Source: Myxococcales bacterium (GTDB lineage Bacteria > Myxococcota_A > Polyangia > Polyangiales > Polyangiaceae). Taken from it: a stretch of DNA of 64,000 bases. The stretch is from NCBI GenBank assembly GCA_016712525.1, contig JADJQX010000007.1, forward strand, positions 1 to 64,000. The letters run 5' to 3'. The position numbers and the translations under genes are program-made. Below, one piece after another: positions 1-15,969 of this stretch; positions within the stretch are counted from its first letter, which is position 1; every line of letters starts with the position of its first letter. Below the pieces are notes generated by a model. That model was not told the origin of the DNA and ran no database searches. It saw only the letters and a program-made list of their open reading frames with translations.

Positions 1-84
1 GACCATCGCGATCGGACAAACGGCGCATCGCGATCACCCAAAACGGGGATGCCGATCACCCAAAACGGGCATCGCGATCGCGGC
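1..84. repeat. IS21-type terminal repeats
   Basis: Two near-identical 20-base units built on CGATCACCCAAAACGGG lie at about 29-70, with a diverged third unit before them and GCGATCGCGGC after. Multiple short end repeats of this kind sit outside istA in IS21-family elements, and an istA remnant starts about 70 bases downstream. The outermost end may lie left of the window. Confidence 0.6.
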
Positions 85-153
85 ATGAGGTGACGGTCTC
101 TAAACGCTTCACTGGCGCCCGCGACGGCGGCATGGCGACCGAGTAGACTTCCG

Positions 154-1640
154 ATGCACCGTCTACGAGATTTAAGGCAAAAGCTGGCCCTCGGCCTCAG
201 CCAACGGAGTACGCGCGCTCGGTCGGCGTGAGCCCGAGCACCGGCGGTACCGCCGACGCGAGGTCGCACGGCCGACGGCGGCGAGCGGAGGCGCTCTCCG
301 ACGCGTGAGCTCGAGACGTACCTCTATCCCCCAGCTCCACCGTCGTGCATGCGTCCTGAGCCCGACTGCGCGGCGTTGCAATGCCATTTTGGCGACCGGG
401 GTGACGCTCGCGCCCTGCACATGGAGAGTACCTGGCGGCCCAGCCGGACGGGTTACGGTACACCGCGTTCTGCGATCGCTACCGGGCGTGGCAGAAGCGA
501 TTTCACCCCGTGATGTGGCAGACGCACGCGTCGCGGCGACAAGATGTTCGTCGACTACGCCGGATGCGTCCGCGATTCGTGGAGCCCGAGACGGAGAGGT
601 CGTCGAGGTCGAGCTGTTCGTCGCCGTTCTCGGGGAGCACCACACGCAATGCCGAGGCGACGCGGACGCAGCAGGTGCCCGACTTCGTCGCGAGAGCGTT
701 TGCGCGGGCGTCACGTTCTTCGGCGGTGTCAGCGCGCGATCGTGCCCCGATCAACTCAAGAGCGCCAGGTGAAGGCGTGCCGCCACGACCCTGGCGTGCA
801 ACGCACACTGCCGAGCCTGCGCGCCACTACGGCATTCACGATTTGCCGGCGCGGCCGAAGTCGCCGCGCGACAAGGCGAAGGTGGAGGTCGGCGTCCAGG
901 TTGCCGATGGTTGCTGCGCGCATCCGGGACGAGAGGTTCTCGAGCCTTGGCGAGCTCAACGCGCGCTTGCGTGAGCTTGTTTCGACCTCAACACGCGGAT
1001 GAAGACGGCCAAGGCGAGCCGCCGCGAAATTCGAGCGCCTCGACAAGCCTGCCCTCGGGCCGCCCCCCCAGGAGTTCGAGACGCAGACGTGGAAGAAGGC
1101 TGGTCTTCAACGTCGACTACTACGCCGCGTTCGACGGCCACTTTACTCGGTCCCGCACGGCCTGCGTCATGACGACGCCGAGCTCTGGCTTCGGGCGACG
1201 CCAAGCGCGACGAAGTCTTCCACGGCGCGAGCGCGTTGCCGCGCACGTGCGGAGCTACAGCCGCGGAGGCTTCACGACCACGACCGAGCACATGCCGAGC
1301 AGCCACCGTGCTCAGGCCGACGTGGGATCCGCGCATCCTCGACTGGGCCGAGCAGATCGGCCCCTCACACACGCAGCTTCCTGCGAAGCCATCCTCGGAG
1401 GGCGTCATCACCTGAGCTGGGCTACCGCTCGTGCTCGGACTGTTTCGGCCGCGAAAAGTGCGGGAACGAGCGCGACTCGACGCGGCTCGCCGTCGAGCGC
1501 GCTCTACGTGGGCGCGCGCAGCTACCTGCTCCGTGCTGACGATCCTGAACACAACCTCGACACGTGGCCGCTGCCCCAGCCCGGAAGCCCTGCCGCGACT
1601 GGTCCAGTCTGACGAAAACGTCCGCGGCGCCGACTACTAC
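154..1640 (+). pseudogene. istA: istA transposase remnant (IS21 family)
   Basis: The ATG at 154 opens a short stretch reading MHRLRDLRQKLALGLSQR, like the N-terminal helix-turn-helix region of IS21 IstA. The catalytic-core piece MFVDYAG appears at 544, followed in changing frames by PDQLKSA (about 745), PARPKSPRDKAKVEVGVQVA (about 850), RDERFSSLGELNARLREL (about 930) and YSRGGFTT near 1255. These follow IstA in order. At least six frame changes make this a dead gene. Confidence 0.7.
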
Positions 1641-1689
1641 CACTGAGAGAAACAAGGGAGAAGACACGCTGAGGAAAGAACCGACTCTA

Positions 1690-2410
1690 GAGAAACTTCA
1701 CGCCAGCGCAGTTGGGCGTGCTTCGCCTCCGCCTGGCTCGAAAGCAGGACAAAGTCCTCCCGACACCTCGCGATGGCCTCGACGATCGCTTCGCACCCTC
1801 GTCGAAGCCGAGATGCTCGCTCGCGAAATGGCTCGGCCTGGCGAAAAATCTCCGCGACGCGAAGCCCGATCACCGGACGCGTGCATCGAGGGAATCTCCT
1901 TCGCCCGTGAGCGTCAGCTCGACAAGCCCATGGTGCGCCGGCTCTCGCGACATGTCGTTGGGTCACCGAGCACCAGACGGTGACGTCACGGGAGCCACCG
2001 GGACGGGCAAGAGCTACCGCATGCGCCTCGCCCATGAAGCGTGCCGCAAAGGCTTCCGCGTCGCTCATCGACGTGGCGCGGCTCTTCGACGAGCTCCGCA
2101 TCGCGCGCGGACGGCAGCTAACACTGCGTCCTGTCTCGGATCGCGAAGGCGGACGTCTCGCGTTCGACGACTTCTGCGCTCGCCTCTACCGAGGTGAGGC
2201 GCGCCGAGATATCTGTTTCGAGATCCTCGAAGACCGCTACGGCCTTCGCGCGACCGTCTTCACGAGCCAGATCGGACCCGACTGATGGCACGCGCGTACC
2301 TGGCCGACCCCACCGTCGCGGTACGCCATCCGCGATCGTGTGCTCCACGGCGCTTACAAGATCGCAGGCCTACTGGCTCCCTCGCGGCGTAAGACGCAGG
2401 AAGAATCGAA
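1690..2410 (+). pseudogene. istB: istB ATP-binding helper remnant (IS21 family)
   Basis: IstB is the AAA+ helper ATPase of IS21 transposition. A Walker A-like GATGTGKSYRMRLAHEACRK lies near 1995-2055. In other frames follow a Walker B-distal part (FDELRIARG), then ILEDRYGLRATVFTSQI near 2220-2280, and the typical IstB tail IRDRVLHGAYKIA near 2330-2370. Several frameshifts separate the pieces. Order and spacing match IstB, so this is a remnant of the same element as istA. Confidence 0.7.
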
Positions 2411-2521
2411 GTCAGAAACTTGAGCTTCAGGCAAGGCGGGTCGCCATCTTTGTTTCTGCGTGAGCTCTGGAACCGATCATCCAGAGCTTTCAGGGAGACG
2501 CGTGGTTCGGCGAGGTGCGCG

Positions 2522-3070
2522 ATGCGCCCTGAGCACCACCGCGCGTGGGTACAGCAGGCGCAGCTCGACGCCGAGCGCGGCGTCATCGCCTGCCGCATGT
2601 GCCAGCGCCACGCGGGGCTCGACGAGACCACCACGCTCTGGCGCAACGGCCAGTTGGTCTTCGCGCTCTGCGACCGCTGCGCCTCGTGCCACGACGTCAT
2701 GTTCTCGCCCACGGAGGCGGGCGTCGAGGTGCGCGCCAAGCGACGAGCCCCTCGTCCTCGGAGGTGGCCCGTGAAGCTGGTTCCCTCGGCCAAGCGCCCT
2801 TGTCGCCTCGAGCGCGGCGAGATCCGCCGTGTCCCGCAGGACCGAACGAACCTCCTCGTCGGCTACCACGTCTGCTGCCTGCGCTGCGGGTTCAACACCC
2901 CCGCGCTCGCTGGCAACGATGGGCTCGACATCGACGAAGGCGACGCGCCCGACGACCTGACGTTCTCGAAGGCGCTGCGCTGCACGTTCTGCCGCGTGCT
3001 GATGCACGTAGCCCACGGCGAGCTGCGGCTCGAGGAGGACGCCGATGTGCGGCACATCCGCTTCCGCTGA
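2522..3070 (+). CDS. Zinc-ribbon protein, first gene of the prophage block
   Basis: A 182-residue protein starting with MRPEHHRAW; the frame is open further upstream, but that stretch belongs to the IS remnant. It has several paired cysteines: CRMC, CDRCASC, CLRCG and CTFC, consistent with two zinc ribbons. Its 3' end overlaps the MuF-like gene by 26 bases, so the two are probably translated together. I do not recognise the family. Its place before MuF suggests a role in head morphogenesis or a regulatory protein of the phage. Confidence 0.6.
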   Translation: MRPEHHRAWVQQAQLDAERGVIACRMCQRHAGLDETTTLWRNGQLVFALCDRCASCHDVMFSPTEAGVEVRAKRRAPRPRRWPVKLVPSAKRPCRLERGEIRRVPQDRTNLLVGYHVCCLRCGFNTPALAGNDGLDIDEGDAPDDLTFSKALRCTFCRVLMHVAHGELRLEEDADVRHIRFR

Positions 3071-4123
3071 TCGGCTCCTCGTCGTCCACGAGGCCCGCGT
3101 CGCCGCCGACGAGCTCGTCGAGCGCTTCCTCCGGCTCCCCGTGGCCAAGGCGATGAATCTCGGCACCCGCGCCGGGTTCGATCGCGCCGTGGCGCTCCTA
3201 GCCGCCCAGCTCCAGCGCGCCACCGGGCGTGCCGATGTCGACGCCGTACGCGAGGCGATCGCCGTCCTGGACGTCGATTGGGCGCACGACCGCCCCGAAA
3301 GACGGCGCCTGGTCTCCGAGGCGATGGCCGCTGCCGGTCGTGCCACGGCGATCGTGCCCGCGCGCATCGAGGCTCCCTTCAACGACGCCGCGCAGGAGGT
3401 GGTCGCAGCCACGCGCACCGACGCCCGGCGCCGCCAGCGGCTGGCGATCGGCGCCGAGTTCAACGCCGTCGACCGCCGCGTCGTCGCGCACGTGACCAGG
3501 TCCCAGGGCAACTTCGTCCGCGACGAGTACGGCCGCCGCATCGAGAGCCTCGAGGAGGCCCGGCGCATCGTGGCGGCCGGGCTCGAGGAAGGCCTCGGGC
3601 GAGACGACATCGCCGACGCGCTGGAGCAGGCCGCCCGCGCCGCGCTCGTCGACCGCGCCCCGTTCTACTGGGAGACGGTCGCCGCCTCGTTCATCGCGCA
3701 GGGCCGCTCCTACGCGCAGATGAGCAGCTACGTCGAGGCGGGCATCCGGCAGTACCGCATCGAGGCGGTGCTCGACGAGCAAACCACGAACATCTGCCGC
3801 TACCTGCACGGCAAGACCTTCTCCGTGGCGGACGCCCTCCGGCGCTTTGACCGCATCGAGCAGCTCGAGGACCCCGAGGCCATCAAGCAGGCGATGCCGT
3901 GGGTCCGCGAGGCCCAGGATCGCGAGACGGGCCGCACCCGGCTCTACGTGAACGGCGGCGGCGGCCGACCGACCTCGCCGAGGTCACGCGCTCGGCGATG
4001 GGCACCCGGGACGATCGGGGCGACTTCCGTGCGCTCGCCAGCGACGGCGCCTTGAACGAGGTCGGGATCGGCTTCCCGCCGTACCACGGGCTGTGCCGGT
4101 CCACGACGCTCGCGGTCGTATAG
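3045..4123 (+). CDS. Mu gpF-like head morphogenesis protein, frameshifted
   Basis: MuF-domain proteins are minor head proteins injected or assembled with the portal. The C-terminal MuF signature is visible: EAVLDEQTTNICRYLHGKTF followed, after a frame change, by GIGFPPYHGLCRSTT. The first frame (3045-4055) loses the family pattern after LYVNGGG. The frame ending at 4123 restores the conserved PPYH..CRSTT ending. The shift lies at the GGCGGCGGCGGCC run near 3953-3965. Either this is an assembly error in a repeat or the gene has lost its C-terminal domain. It overlaps the gene before it by 26 bases and is followed by a gene-poor gap. Confidence 0.75.
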
Positions 4124-4616
4124 CCACGGTCAGATGATGATGGCGAGGTCGCCGGCATAGTCCGGCTGAAGCTGAGCAAGCGTGATGGCACGAACCGATG
4201 CGGTGCCGGATCCGCCTGATGCCAACTCCCGGTGTCGAGAGGACGACAGTGATGTGCGCAGCGCGGATCCCGCTGGGCAGATTCACCCCGTGGGAGATGG
4301 AAACCCGCGGCCGCGCTCGGCGTCGCCGATGCCCAGGCTGCCGGGTCCACCGGAGTGAACCGCTGTGCGCTCGATGACGAGCGAAGTGTAGCGAGGGCGG
4401 CCTGCAGCGAGTCGAAGCCGTTGTTCCCTGCCCGCATCCCTTGCTGAATCAGCGGGTCCAGAGCCTGTTGCGTTGGGGCCTGCTTCTGGAGCCAGGTCAG
4501 GAGGCTGCATGCCGAGGCCGCGATGCACGCGTCCGTGGATCTGCTGCTGGATCGGGAACGACATTGGGCCAGCGAGCCACGAGAGCCGTCTCGAACGCAA
4601 CCGAATCTGCGCGCGT
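4124..4616. other. Gap without a convincing gene
   Basis: About 490 bases between the MuF-like gene and the first bipartite promoter motif. Codon-position bias is weak on both strands. A minus-strand reading contains pieces such as LLTWLQKQAPTQQALDPLIQ but has no clear start, Shine-Dalgarno sequence or family match, so it may be a decayed gene or chance. In related phages the portal and protease genes lie close together, so this could be a deletion scar. Confidence 0.4.
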
Positions 4617-4647
4617 GTCCCCTCCGCGCGAAGTCGGCGGCTTTGCC
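4617..4647 (+). promoter_or_regulatory. Bipartite motif copy A, GTCCCC-N16-GGCTTTGCC
   Basis: GTCCCC at 4617-4622 and GGCTTTGCC at 4639-4647, 16 bases apart, ending 18 bases before the ATG at 4666. The same pair at 16 or 17 bases recurs five more times before later gene blocks. The spacing suits a two-box promoter. An alternative is an RNA leader: CCTCCGC (4621-4627) is the exact complement of GCGGAGG (4652-4658), which contains the Shine-Dalgarno sequence. Confidence 0.6.
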
Positions 4648-4665
4648 CTCTGCGGAGGACGACGC

Positions 4666-4855
4666 ATGCCCGACACGAAGCCGCGCGAGCCCGAGACGAC
4701 CGCCCCGACCACCGGGGACGGGACGCCTGCGTCGGCGCCTGGGCGGACCGGGGACAAGACGGCGAAGCAGGACGCGCCCTTCGTGTGGCCGCGCGACCTG
4801 AACGCGCCCTCCAGCGACAAGCCCGAGTGGGGCACCGACCCGGAGGCGCTGCGCG

Positions 4856-4863
<8 letters not shown>
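4666..4863 (+). CDS. Small acidic/proline-rich phage protein
   Basis: A 65-residue protein beginning MPDTKPREPETTAPTTGD. The start is supported by the GGAGG sequence at 4654-4658, nine bases upstream. The first half is rich in Pro, Thr and Glu and probably disordered; the second half reads FVWPRDLNAPSSDKPEWGTD. It overlaps the next gene by eight bases. No family recognised. Being the first gene after motif A and directly before the methylase-protease fusion, it is likely a head-assembly accessory. Confidence 0.6.
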
Positions 4864-7036
<2,173 letters not shown>

Positions 7037-7040
<4 letters not shown>

Positions 7041-7832
7041 CCACCGAAATGCACAAGGCGGACGGCGTGCATCGCCTCGTCGACATGGTCGTCGAGGAGG
7101 TCTCGCTCGTCGACCGCGCCGCCAACAAGCACCGCTTTCTCATCGTGAAGAGGGACGAAGCCATGGACGACGACAAGACCCAGAACACCACCGCGGCCGA
7201 GCCGTCGCCGCCCGCTGCGCCCACGGCGAAGCTCGACGACAACTCGGCGCTGAACGCCGCCCTCGCAGCTCTCGAGAGCCTGACGGGGCTCGTCGAGCTG
7301 CTCGGTGAGCTCGGCGCAGACCAGGCCGACGCGCGGCTCGCCGGGCTCGCCGAGGAACTGCGCAGCGTCGCCATGCAGCTCCTCGAGCGCACGGACGGAG
7401 ATGGCGTGAACGAGGCCGACGAGGTCGTCGAGGCTCGCGTGAAGAGCGAGCCCGCGACGTTCGCGACCAACATCGCTGCCGCGAAGCAGGCGCTCGCGCG
7501 GCTCGGGGAGCTGGCGAAGCAGGTGCCCGCGAAGACCGACAAGCCCGCCGAGCCGAAGCCCGAGCCCGCCCCGGCGGCGAAAGCCGGTCGCTTCCGACGT
7601 GAACGAGTCGCTCGCGAAGCTCGCCGACTCTTTCCGCGCGCTGTCGGAGACCGTGAAGGAGCAGCAGCAGCGGCTCGGGCGCGTCGAGAAGCAGTTCGGA
7701 CTGCCCAACAGCGCAGCGCCCGCCGAGCGCGTCTCGAAGGCCACCGTCGAGGACGTGGGATGGCCGCTCGATCTCAACAAGCCCAAGGACCGGGAGAGCG
7801 TCGACAAGGCGATCTCCTTCCACGACCTCTGA
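7037..7832 (+). CDS. Probable scaffold/prohead core protein, frameshifted
   Basis: Starts with MTTEMHKADGVHR; ATG overlaps the previous stop. Residues 15-35 read VVEEVSLVDRAANKHRFLIV, a segment found next to XkdF-type proteases in phage heads. The middle is Ala/Glu/Leu-rich and probably helical or coiled-coil, then Pro/Lys-rich. The frame goes out of register near 7580 at CGAAAGCC. After one base is removed it reads KPVASDVNESLAKLADSFRA and ends naturally at 7832 with KAISFHDL, 22 bases before the capsid gene. Position between protease and capsid, and the helical composition, fit a scaffolding protein. Confidence 0.6.
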
Positions 7833-7854
7833 ACCCCGCCGGAAGGAGACCCTC

Positions 7855-8791
<937 letters not shown>

Positions 8792-8808
8792 GCTGAGGAG
8801 AACGAGAC

Positions 8809-9211
8809 ATGACCGACACCCTGCTGGTTCGCCTCAAGCCCTATGACCCGCGACGTGGCTTCGTGCTGCGTCGCTTCACCTACGCCGGCATCCGCTTCCA
8901 GGACGAGCGGGGCTGGTACCGCGTCGAGCGCAAGGTCGGCGAGCACCTGCGTGCGGTGCGCACGGTGCCCACCGACAAGTACGCGCCGCTCGCGTTCGAC
9001 GTCTGCACCGAGGCTGAGGCCAAGGCGCTCGACGCGGGCGAGAGCGAGGCGGCGAAGGTCAAGCGCAACGCCACCGACGACCTCAAGGTCACGACCGCGC
9101 GCGGCACCGTCACGACCGACGACCTGCCGAAGAACACGCCTCCCGTTTCCGCGACGCCGCCCGCGAAGGACGACGACGGGCAACAAGCGCGGCAAGCGCG
9201 AGCGAGAGTGA
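8809..9211 (+). CDS. Small conserved head-region protein
   Basis: MTDTLLVRLKPYDPRRGFVL starts 17 bases after the capsid gene. The first 70 residues form a compact domain (GIRFQDERGWYRVERKVGEH); the rest is Lys/Thr/Asp-rich and probably disordered. Read straight through, the frame ends at 9252 and overlaps the next gene by 40 bases. Changing frame once at GACGACGACGGG near 9175 gives a tail GNKRGKRERE stopping at 9211, two bases before the next start, so I prefer that end. Function unknown; position suggests a capsid decoration or connector accessory. Confidence 0.6.
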
Positions 9212-9212
9212 C

Positions 9213-9853
<641 letters not shown>

Positions 9854-9854
<1 letters not shown>

Positions 9855-10354
9855 TGCGCGGTCGACTCATCTTCCCGTTCATCGCGGAGCTGCATCGCCT
9901 CGACACGCAGGCGATGGCGCCCGACTACGATGAGGACTTCAAGGAGCCCGTCCTCGTCGACTCCGACGACGATGGCGTTGGTGAGCCCTTTCGTCGCGAG
10001 CATCCGCCGGTGCGCGTCCCCTGCCAGGTGGAGCCGGAGGCTTTTGAAGCCTTGCGCATGGCGACGTCCGGGAACACGCCCAGGTCGAGCTTCGACCTGG
10101 TCTTCCACTTCAGGGATCTCGAGCAGCTCGGCCTCGTCGACGCCGCCTCGGGCGACGCCCTGATTCGCCCGAGCGACAGGCTGGGCGCGCTCTACGCGCG
10201 CGACGGCCAGCTCGTGCAGGCCGTGCGCACGCCTCCCGGTCTCTACGTGACCGAGGCGCGTCCCATCGGCTTCGGGCTCCACCGGCGTCGGCCCAGCCGC
10301 AACCTGCTGCTCGTCTCCTTCCAGGACCGCGCAGCCGCACGGAGTGGAACATGA
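9854..10354 (+). CDS. Head-completion/neck protein
   Basis: MRGRLIFPFIAELHRLDTQA starts inside the stop of the connector gene; a GTG three bases earlier is an alternative. The protein has about 166 residues, mostly beta-type composition, with RVPCQVEPEAFEALRM and LVFHFRDLEQLGL. The layout (connector, then a roughly 160-residue protein, then a virion morphogenesis protein) fits a head-closure protein. I base this on position, not on a motif, so the exact role is uncertain. Confidence 0.5.
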
Positions 10355-10643
10355 TGCAGGCCCTCATCTTCACCGCCCTGGCAGCGCCCTGTGCCTCGGC
10401 GCGCACTGCCGACCCATCGACGGCTGCGTCCGGGGCGCCACGCGCTGCAGCACCAACACCGCCGAGATCTGCGACGCGGACGGCAGCTACCATGAGCTCG
10501 CCGACTGCGACGACGTGAGCGAGCGGAGCGGCGCGCCCTTCGTCTGCGCGTACGTCGACGAGACGACCGAGGACGGCCACATCACCGGGCACACCTGCGT
10601 GCCCGCGAGCGAGGCCGATGCGGCGGCCGGAGGTGGGCGATGA
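10344..10643 (+). CDS. Small cysteine-rich protein, possibly exported
   Basis: Contains GCVRGATRCSTNTAEICDAD and then ELADCDD and FVCAYVD, a spacing common in short secreted Cys-rich modules of myxobacteria. In the frame given it starts at a GTG with a poor N-terminus. The overlapping ATG at 10351 encodes MMQALIFTALAA, which would join the Cys-rich part as a signal peptide if one base is gained or lost near 10383. That makes a frameshifted secretory protein likely. Its presence between head and tail genes is odd. Function unknown. Confidence 0.45.
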   Translation: MEHDAGPHLHRPGSALCLGAHCRPIDGCVRGATRCSTNTAEICDADGSYHELADCDDVSERSGAPFVCAYVDETTEDGHITGHTCVPASEADAAAGGGR

Positions 10644-11278
10644 AGGGCTACCTCCAATCCCTGCCGGTGGTCGGCAAGATCTTCCTCGACGTCCAGCCCG
10701 AGGAGGTCTGGGCGTTCTGGCGCTTCATGCAGGACCACTTCCGCACGAGCGTCATCAACAAGCGGAGCGCGCTCGAGATGCAGCTCGTCGCGCGCGGTCT
10801 CGAAGCGCTCGGCATCCAGAGCAAGGACCGCTTCCTCAAGAACTTCACGACGACCATCGGCCGGCGCATTTACACGCCGTTCGAGGTCGGCTCGCCCAAG
10901 GGCGGCTGGGATCTCTGGCACCAGATCGTCATCTGCGTGCACGAGCACCAGCACGTCGTGCAGCACGATCGAGAGGGGCTGGCCTACGAGGTCAGCTACC
11001 TCGCCGATCGCGCCGCGCGCGCCCGCTGGGAGGCCGAGGCCTACCGCTCGAACCTCGAGCTGCAGTTCTGGCGCACGGGCACCACGCCCTCAGCCCAGCG
11101 CACCGCCTCGGTGCTCAAGGACTACGGCTGCCGCGATGGGGACATCGAGGTCACGGCGAAGTCGCTCGCACTCTCGGCGCTCAGCGTGAAGAAGGGCGCG
11201 GTCATCAACGAGGCGACGCACGTAGCGCTCGGCTGGCTCGACGAGCACGTGCCGCGCCTGCGCTTCAAGCAGGGGTGA
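10640..11278 (+). CDS. HEXXH metallopeptidase-like protein in the head-tail block
   Basis: A 212-residue protein whose ATG overlaps the previous stop. About residue 96 it has VICVHEHQHVVQHDREG, a full HEXXH zinc motif; AEAYRSNLEL about 35 residues later could provide the third ligand. The N-terminal half contains KSALEMQLVARGLEALGI-like helical sequence. I do not recognise a named family. Zinc-peptidase folds are not a standard part of phage necks, so it may process a virion protein or be a structural relic of the fold. Downstream gene follows after three bases. Confidence 0.55.
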   Translation: MKGYLQSLPVVGKIFLDVQPEEVWAFWRFMQDHFRTSVINKRSALEMQLVARGLEALGIQSKDRFLKNFTTTIGRRIYTPFEVGSPKGGWDLWHQIVICVHEHQHVVQHDREGLAYEVSYLADRAARARWEAEAYRSNLELQFWRTGTTPSAQRTASVLKDYGCRDGDIEVTAKSLALSALSVKKGAVINEATHVALGWLDEHVPRLRFKQG

Positions 11279-11281
11279 GCG

Positions 11282-11872
11282 ATGGCGGTCTCGCGCACGG
11301 GAGACTGGGCACGGGCGCGTCGGCTCCTCACCGCTGCGCCGCAGCGCCTGCAAGCGGCGATCGGCACCGCCGTGCGCCAGGAGGCTCACGCCCTGCGCAA
11401 CGAGATCGTCCAGGGGCTCACGCGCCAAGCGCCGGGCGGCGAGCCTCTGAAGCCGCCGTCGCCACTCACGATCGCGGCCCGCGAGCTCGAGGGCTTCGGC
11501 GGGACGAAGGCGCTCATCGTGCGGGGCGACCTCCGCAACTCCATCACCGTGGTCGTGCAGGGCGACGAGGCGTTCATCGGCGTTTCGCGCTCGGCGCGGT
11601 CGAAGGACGGCGCCTCGATGGTGGACCTCGCCAAGCTCCACGAGTTCGGCGGCCCGCCCGTCATCATCCCGATGACACCCAAGATGCGCCGCTTCCTGTT
11701 CGCGCTGCTCCGGCAGGCCGGCAAGGAGCCCACGGGTGGTAGCGGGCGCGGCGTCATCGTCGTGCAGGTCCCGGCGCGGCCCTTCCTCCGGCCCGCCTTC
11801 GACAAGTTCCGCGAGGGGGCCAGCCGTCGCTTCCTCGACCGTATCGCCAGGGAGCTGGGCCTCGCGCCCTGA
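11282..11872 (+). CDS. Virion morphogenesis/tail completion protein
   Basis: A 196-residue protein with an N-terminal helical part (LLTAAPQRLQAAIGTAVRQE), a central LRNSITVVVQGDEAFIGVSR strand pair, VDLAKLHEFG and a C-terminal VPARPFLRPAFDKFRE. The 'LH.FG ... PARPF' pattern is characteristic of the phage virion morphogenesis/gpS and HK97 gp10 families, which complete the tail before joining the head. The start follows the HEXXH gene closely (TGAGCGATG). It ends just before motif B. Confidence 0.65.
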   Translation: MAVSRTGDWARARRLLTAAPQRLQAAIGTAVRQEAHALRNEIVQGLTRQAPGGEPLKPPSPLTIAARELEGFGGTKALIVRGDLRNSITVVVQGDEAFIGVSRSARSKDGASMVDLAKLHEFGGPPVIIPMTPKMRRFLFALLRQAGKEPTGGSGRGVIVVQVPARPFLRPAFDKFREGASRRFLDRIARELGLAP

Positions 11873-11885
11873 CGTGAAGGGGCGC

Positions 11886-11917
11886 GTCCCCTGAGCACCG
11901 GGTCCCGTGGCTTTGCC
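11886..11917 (+). promoter_or_regulatory. Bipartite motif copy B, GTCCCC-N17-GGCTTTGCC
   Basis: GTCCCC at 11886-11891 and GGCTTTGCC at 11909-11917 with 17 bases between. The GTG start at 11923 follows only five bases later and has no Shine-Dalgarno sequence, which suggests a leaderless transcript beginning at or near the start codon. Confidence 0.6.
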
Positions 11918-11922
11918 TCCGC

Positions 11923-12830
11923 GTGGCCCTCCCGACCCTCAGCTCCGTGCAGCCCGTAGCCGGCCCTTCGAGCGGCGGCGACCTCGTGCGGCTCGTCGGG
12001 ACCGATCTCGCCGACCGGGTCCGGGTGCTGTTCGGCGGCGTGCGCGCCGAGGTGCTGTCCGTTCGTGACGAGGCGGGCCTGCGTGTCGTCGACCTCCGCA
12101 CGCCGATCCACGCGGTCGGCGTCGTCGATGTCGAGCTGTCGAACCTCGACGCGGGGGGCGACCCGGTCCCCGGCGAGTCCGTGGTGCTCGCGGGCGCCTA
12201 CCGATTCTGCGCCCGACCGTCGCCCGGGAGGCCGACCTCACGCGCATCATCCGCCAGCTCCTGCGCGAGCTGAAGCGCCAGGTGCTCGGCAACGTGAGCG
12301 CCACGGTCAGCGTCGACTACGACGACACCACCCTCGACGGCCTGAACGTCATCGCGATGGCGAAGGTGCCGTCGCTGGTGCTCTCGGGGCCGACGCTGCG
12401 CCCGAACCGCTTCTACTCCGCGAACGTGGCCCACGAGGACGTGGTCGGCGGCGTCTCGGGGCCCGAGCTCGTTCGGCGTAAGCCCCCGTACACCGTCGAC
12501 CTCGTCTTCACGCTGACCGCCGCGTCGGAGCGGACCGCCGAGCTGTTCAACCTGATGGCGGCGGTCGCGACGTTCCTGAACCGCAACCGCTGGCTCGAGC
12601 TGCAGCGGGACCCCTCCGACGCCGCCCGCGGGACGGCGCGCTGGGAGCTCGACGCCGATGGCGAGTTCCGCACGCAGCTCGCGGGGAAGGACGACGTGCG
12701 CGCGTTCACCTGCGGCTTCGTGGTGCGCGGTTTTGACGTCGACGAGGGGCTTCCTCTCGATCTCGGCAAGCGCGTCACCGAGCCCGAGCTGCTCCCGACG
12801 CAGGCCATCGCCACCGGAGGTGCTCCGTGA
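11923..12830 (+). CDS. IPT/TIG-domain tail protein, frameshifted
   Basis: Starting at GTG 11923, residues 4-90 form an immunoglobulin-like IPT/TIG domain: SSVQPVAGPSSGGDLVRLVG, VLFGGVRAEVLSV and VVDVELSNLD. The frame loses sense after GAYRF near 12205. With one C added there it continues LRPTVAREADLTRIIRQLLR and runs to 12830 as a second domain (VSVDYDDTTLDGLNV, LELQRDPSDAARG, FTCGFVVRGFDVDEG). I take this as one protein of about 300 residues broken by a single-base deletion. Read separately, the pieces are 11923-12273 and 12282-12830. Position before the sheath suggests a tail-terminator or collar role; this is inference. Confidence 0.6.
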
Positions 12831-13182
12831 CCGTTTCGCTGACCAACACCAGCGGGCGCTGCATCGTGTTCGTGCTCGTGCACGAGACCTACTGCCAGGC
12901 GCTCGGCGACTGCCGCTGCGAGGTCGAGCAGGGACGTCGCGCGCGACGCACGGCCAAGTCGCTCACGCTCGCGAGCGGTTTGACGAGCCCTGCGCTGGAT
13001 GACGCGGTGCTGACCATTCCCGAGGTCGTGCGCGCGGTGAAGCGCGGCGACCTCTCGGTGAAGCGCCACGTGCCCGAGCTGCCCAAGCCCGCCGTGGTCG
13101 CGACGAGGCCTCCCACCACGACCTCGCTCGCCGAGGTCATCCGCGCTGACGTGAAGGCGAAGAAGAACAAGCGGGGTGCATC

Positions 13183-13186
<4 letters not shown>
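12827..13186 (+). CDS. Small tail-region protein
   Basis: A 119-residue protein with a GTG start overlapping the previous stop. The N-terminal half reads GRCIVFVLVHETYCQALGDC with more cysteines nearby (CRCEVEQG), then TIPEVVRAVKRGDLSVKRH. The C-terminal 35 residues are Lys/Thr-rich and likely flexible. The sheath gene starts inside its last codons (GTGA). No family recognised; a possible assembly factor for the sheath because of translational coupling. Confidence 0.55.
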
Positions 13187-15405
<2,219 letters not shown>

Positions 15406-15416
15406 GGAGATAGCCC

Positions 15417-15878
<462 letters not shown>

Positions 15879-15969
15879 CGGGCTGGGTCACAGGAAAGCC
15901 GTGGGGATTCGGCCTCTTCCTGCGCTCGATGGGGGTGTAGTATCGGTGGCTTCCCGAGGGCCGACCACG

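Larger units (their letters stand above)
1..2410 (+). mobile_element. Decayed IS21-family insertion element
   Basis: Terminal repeats are followed by istA-like and then istB-like sequence in the order and orientation of IS21 elements. Similarity jumps between reading frames many times, so neither protein could be made. I could not place the right-hand terminal repeat. The element sits where the terminase and portal genes of a PBSX-like phage would be expected, so it may mark a deletion boundary, but that is inference. Confidence 0.7.
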
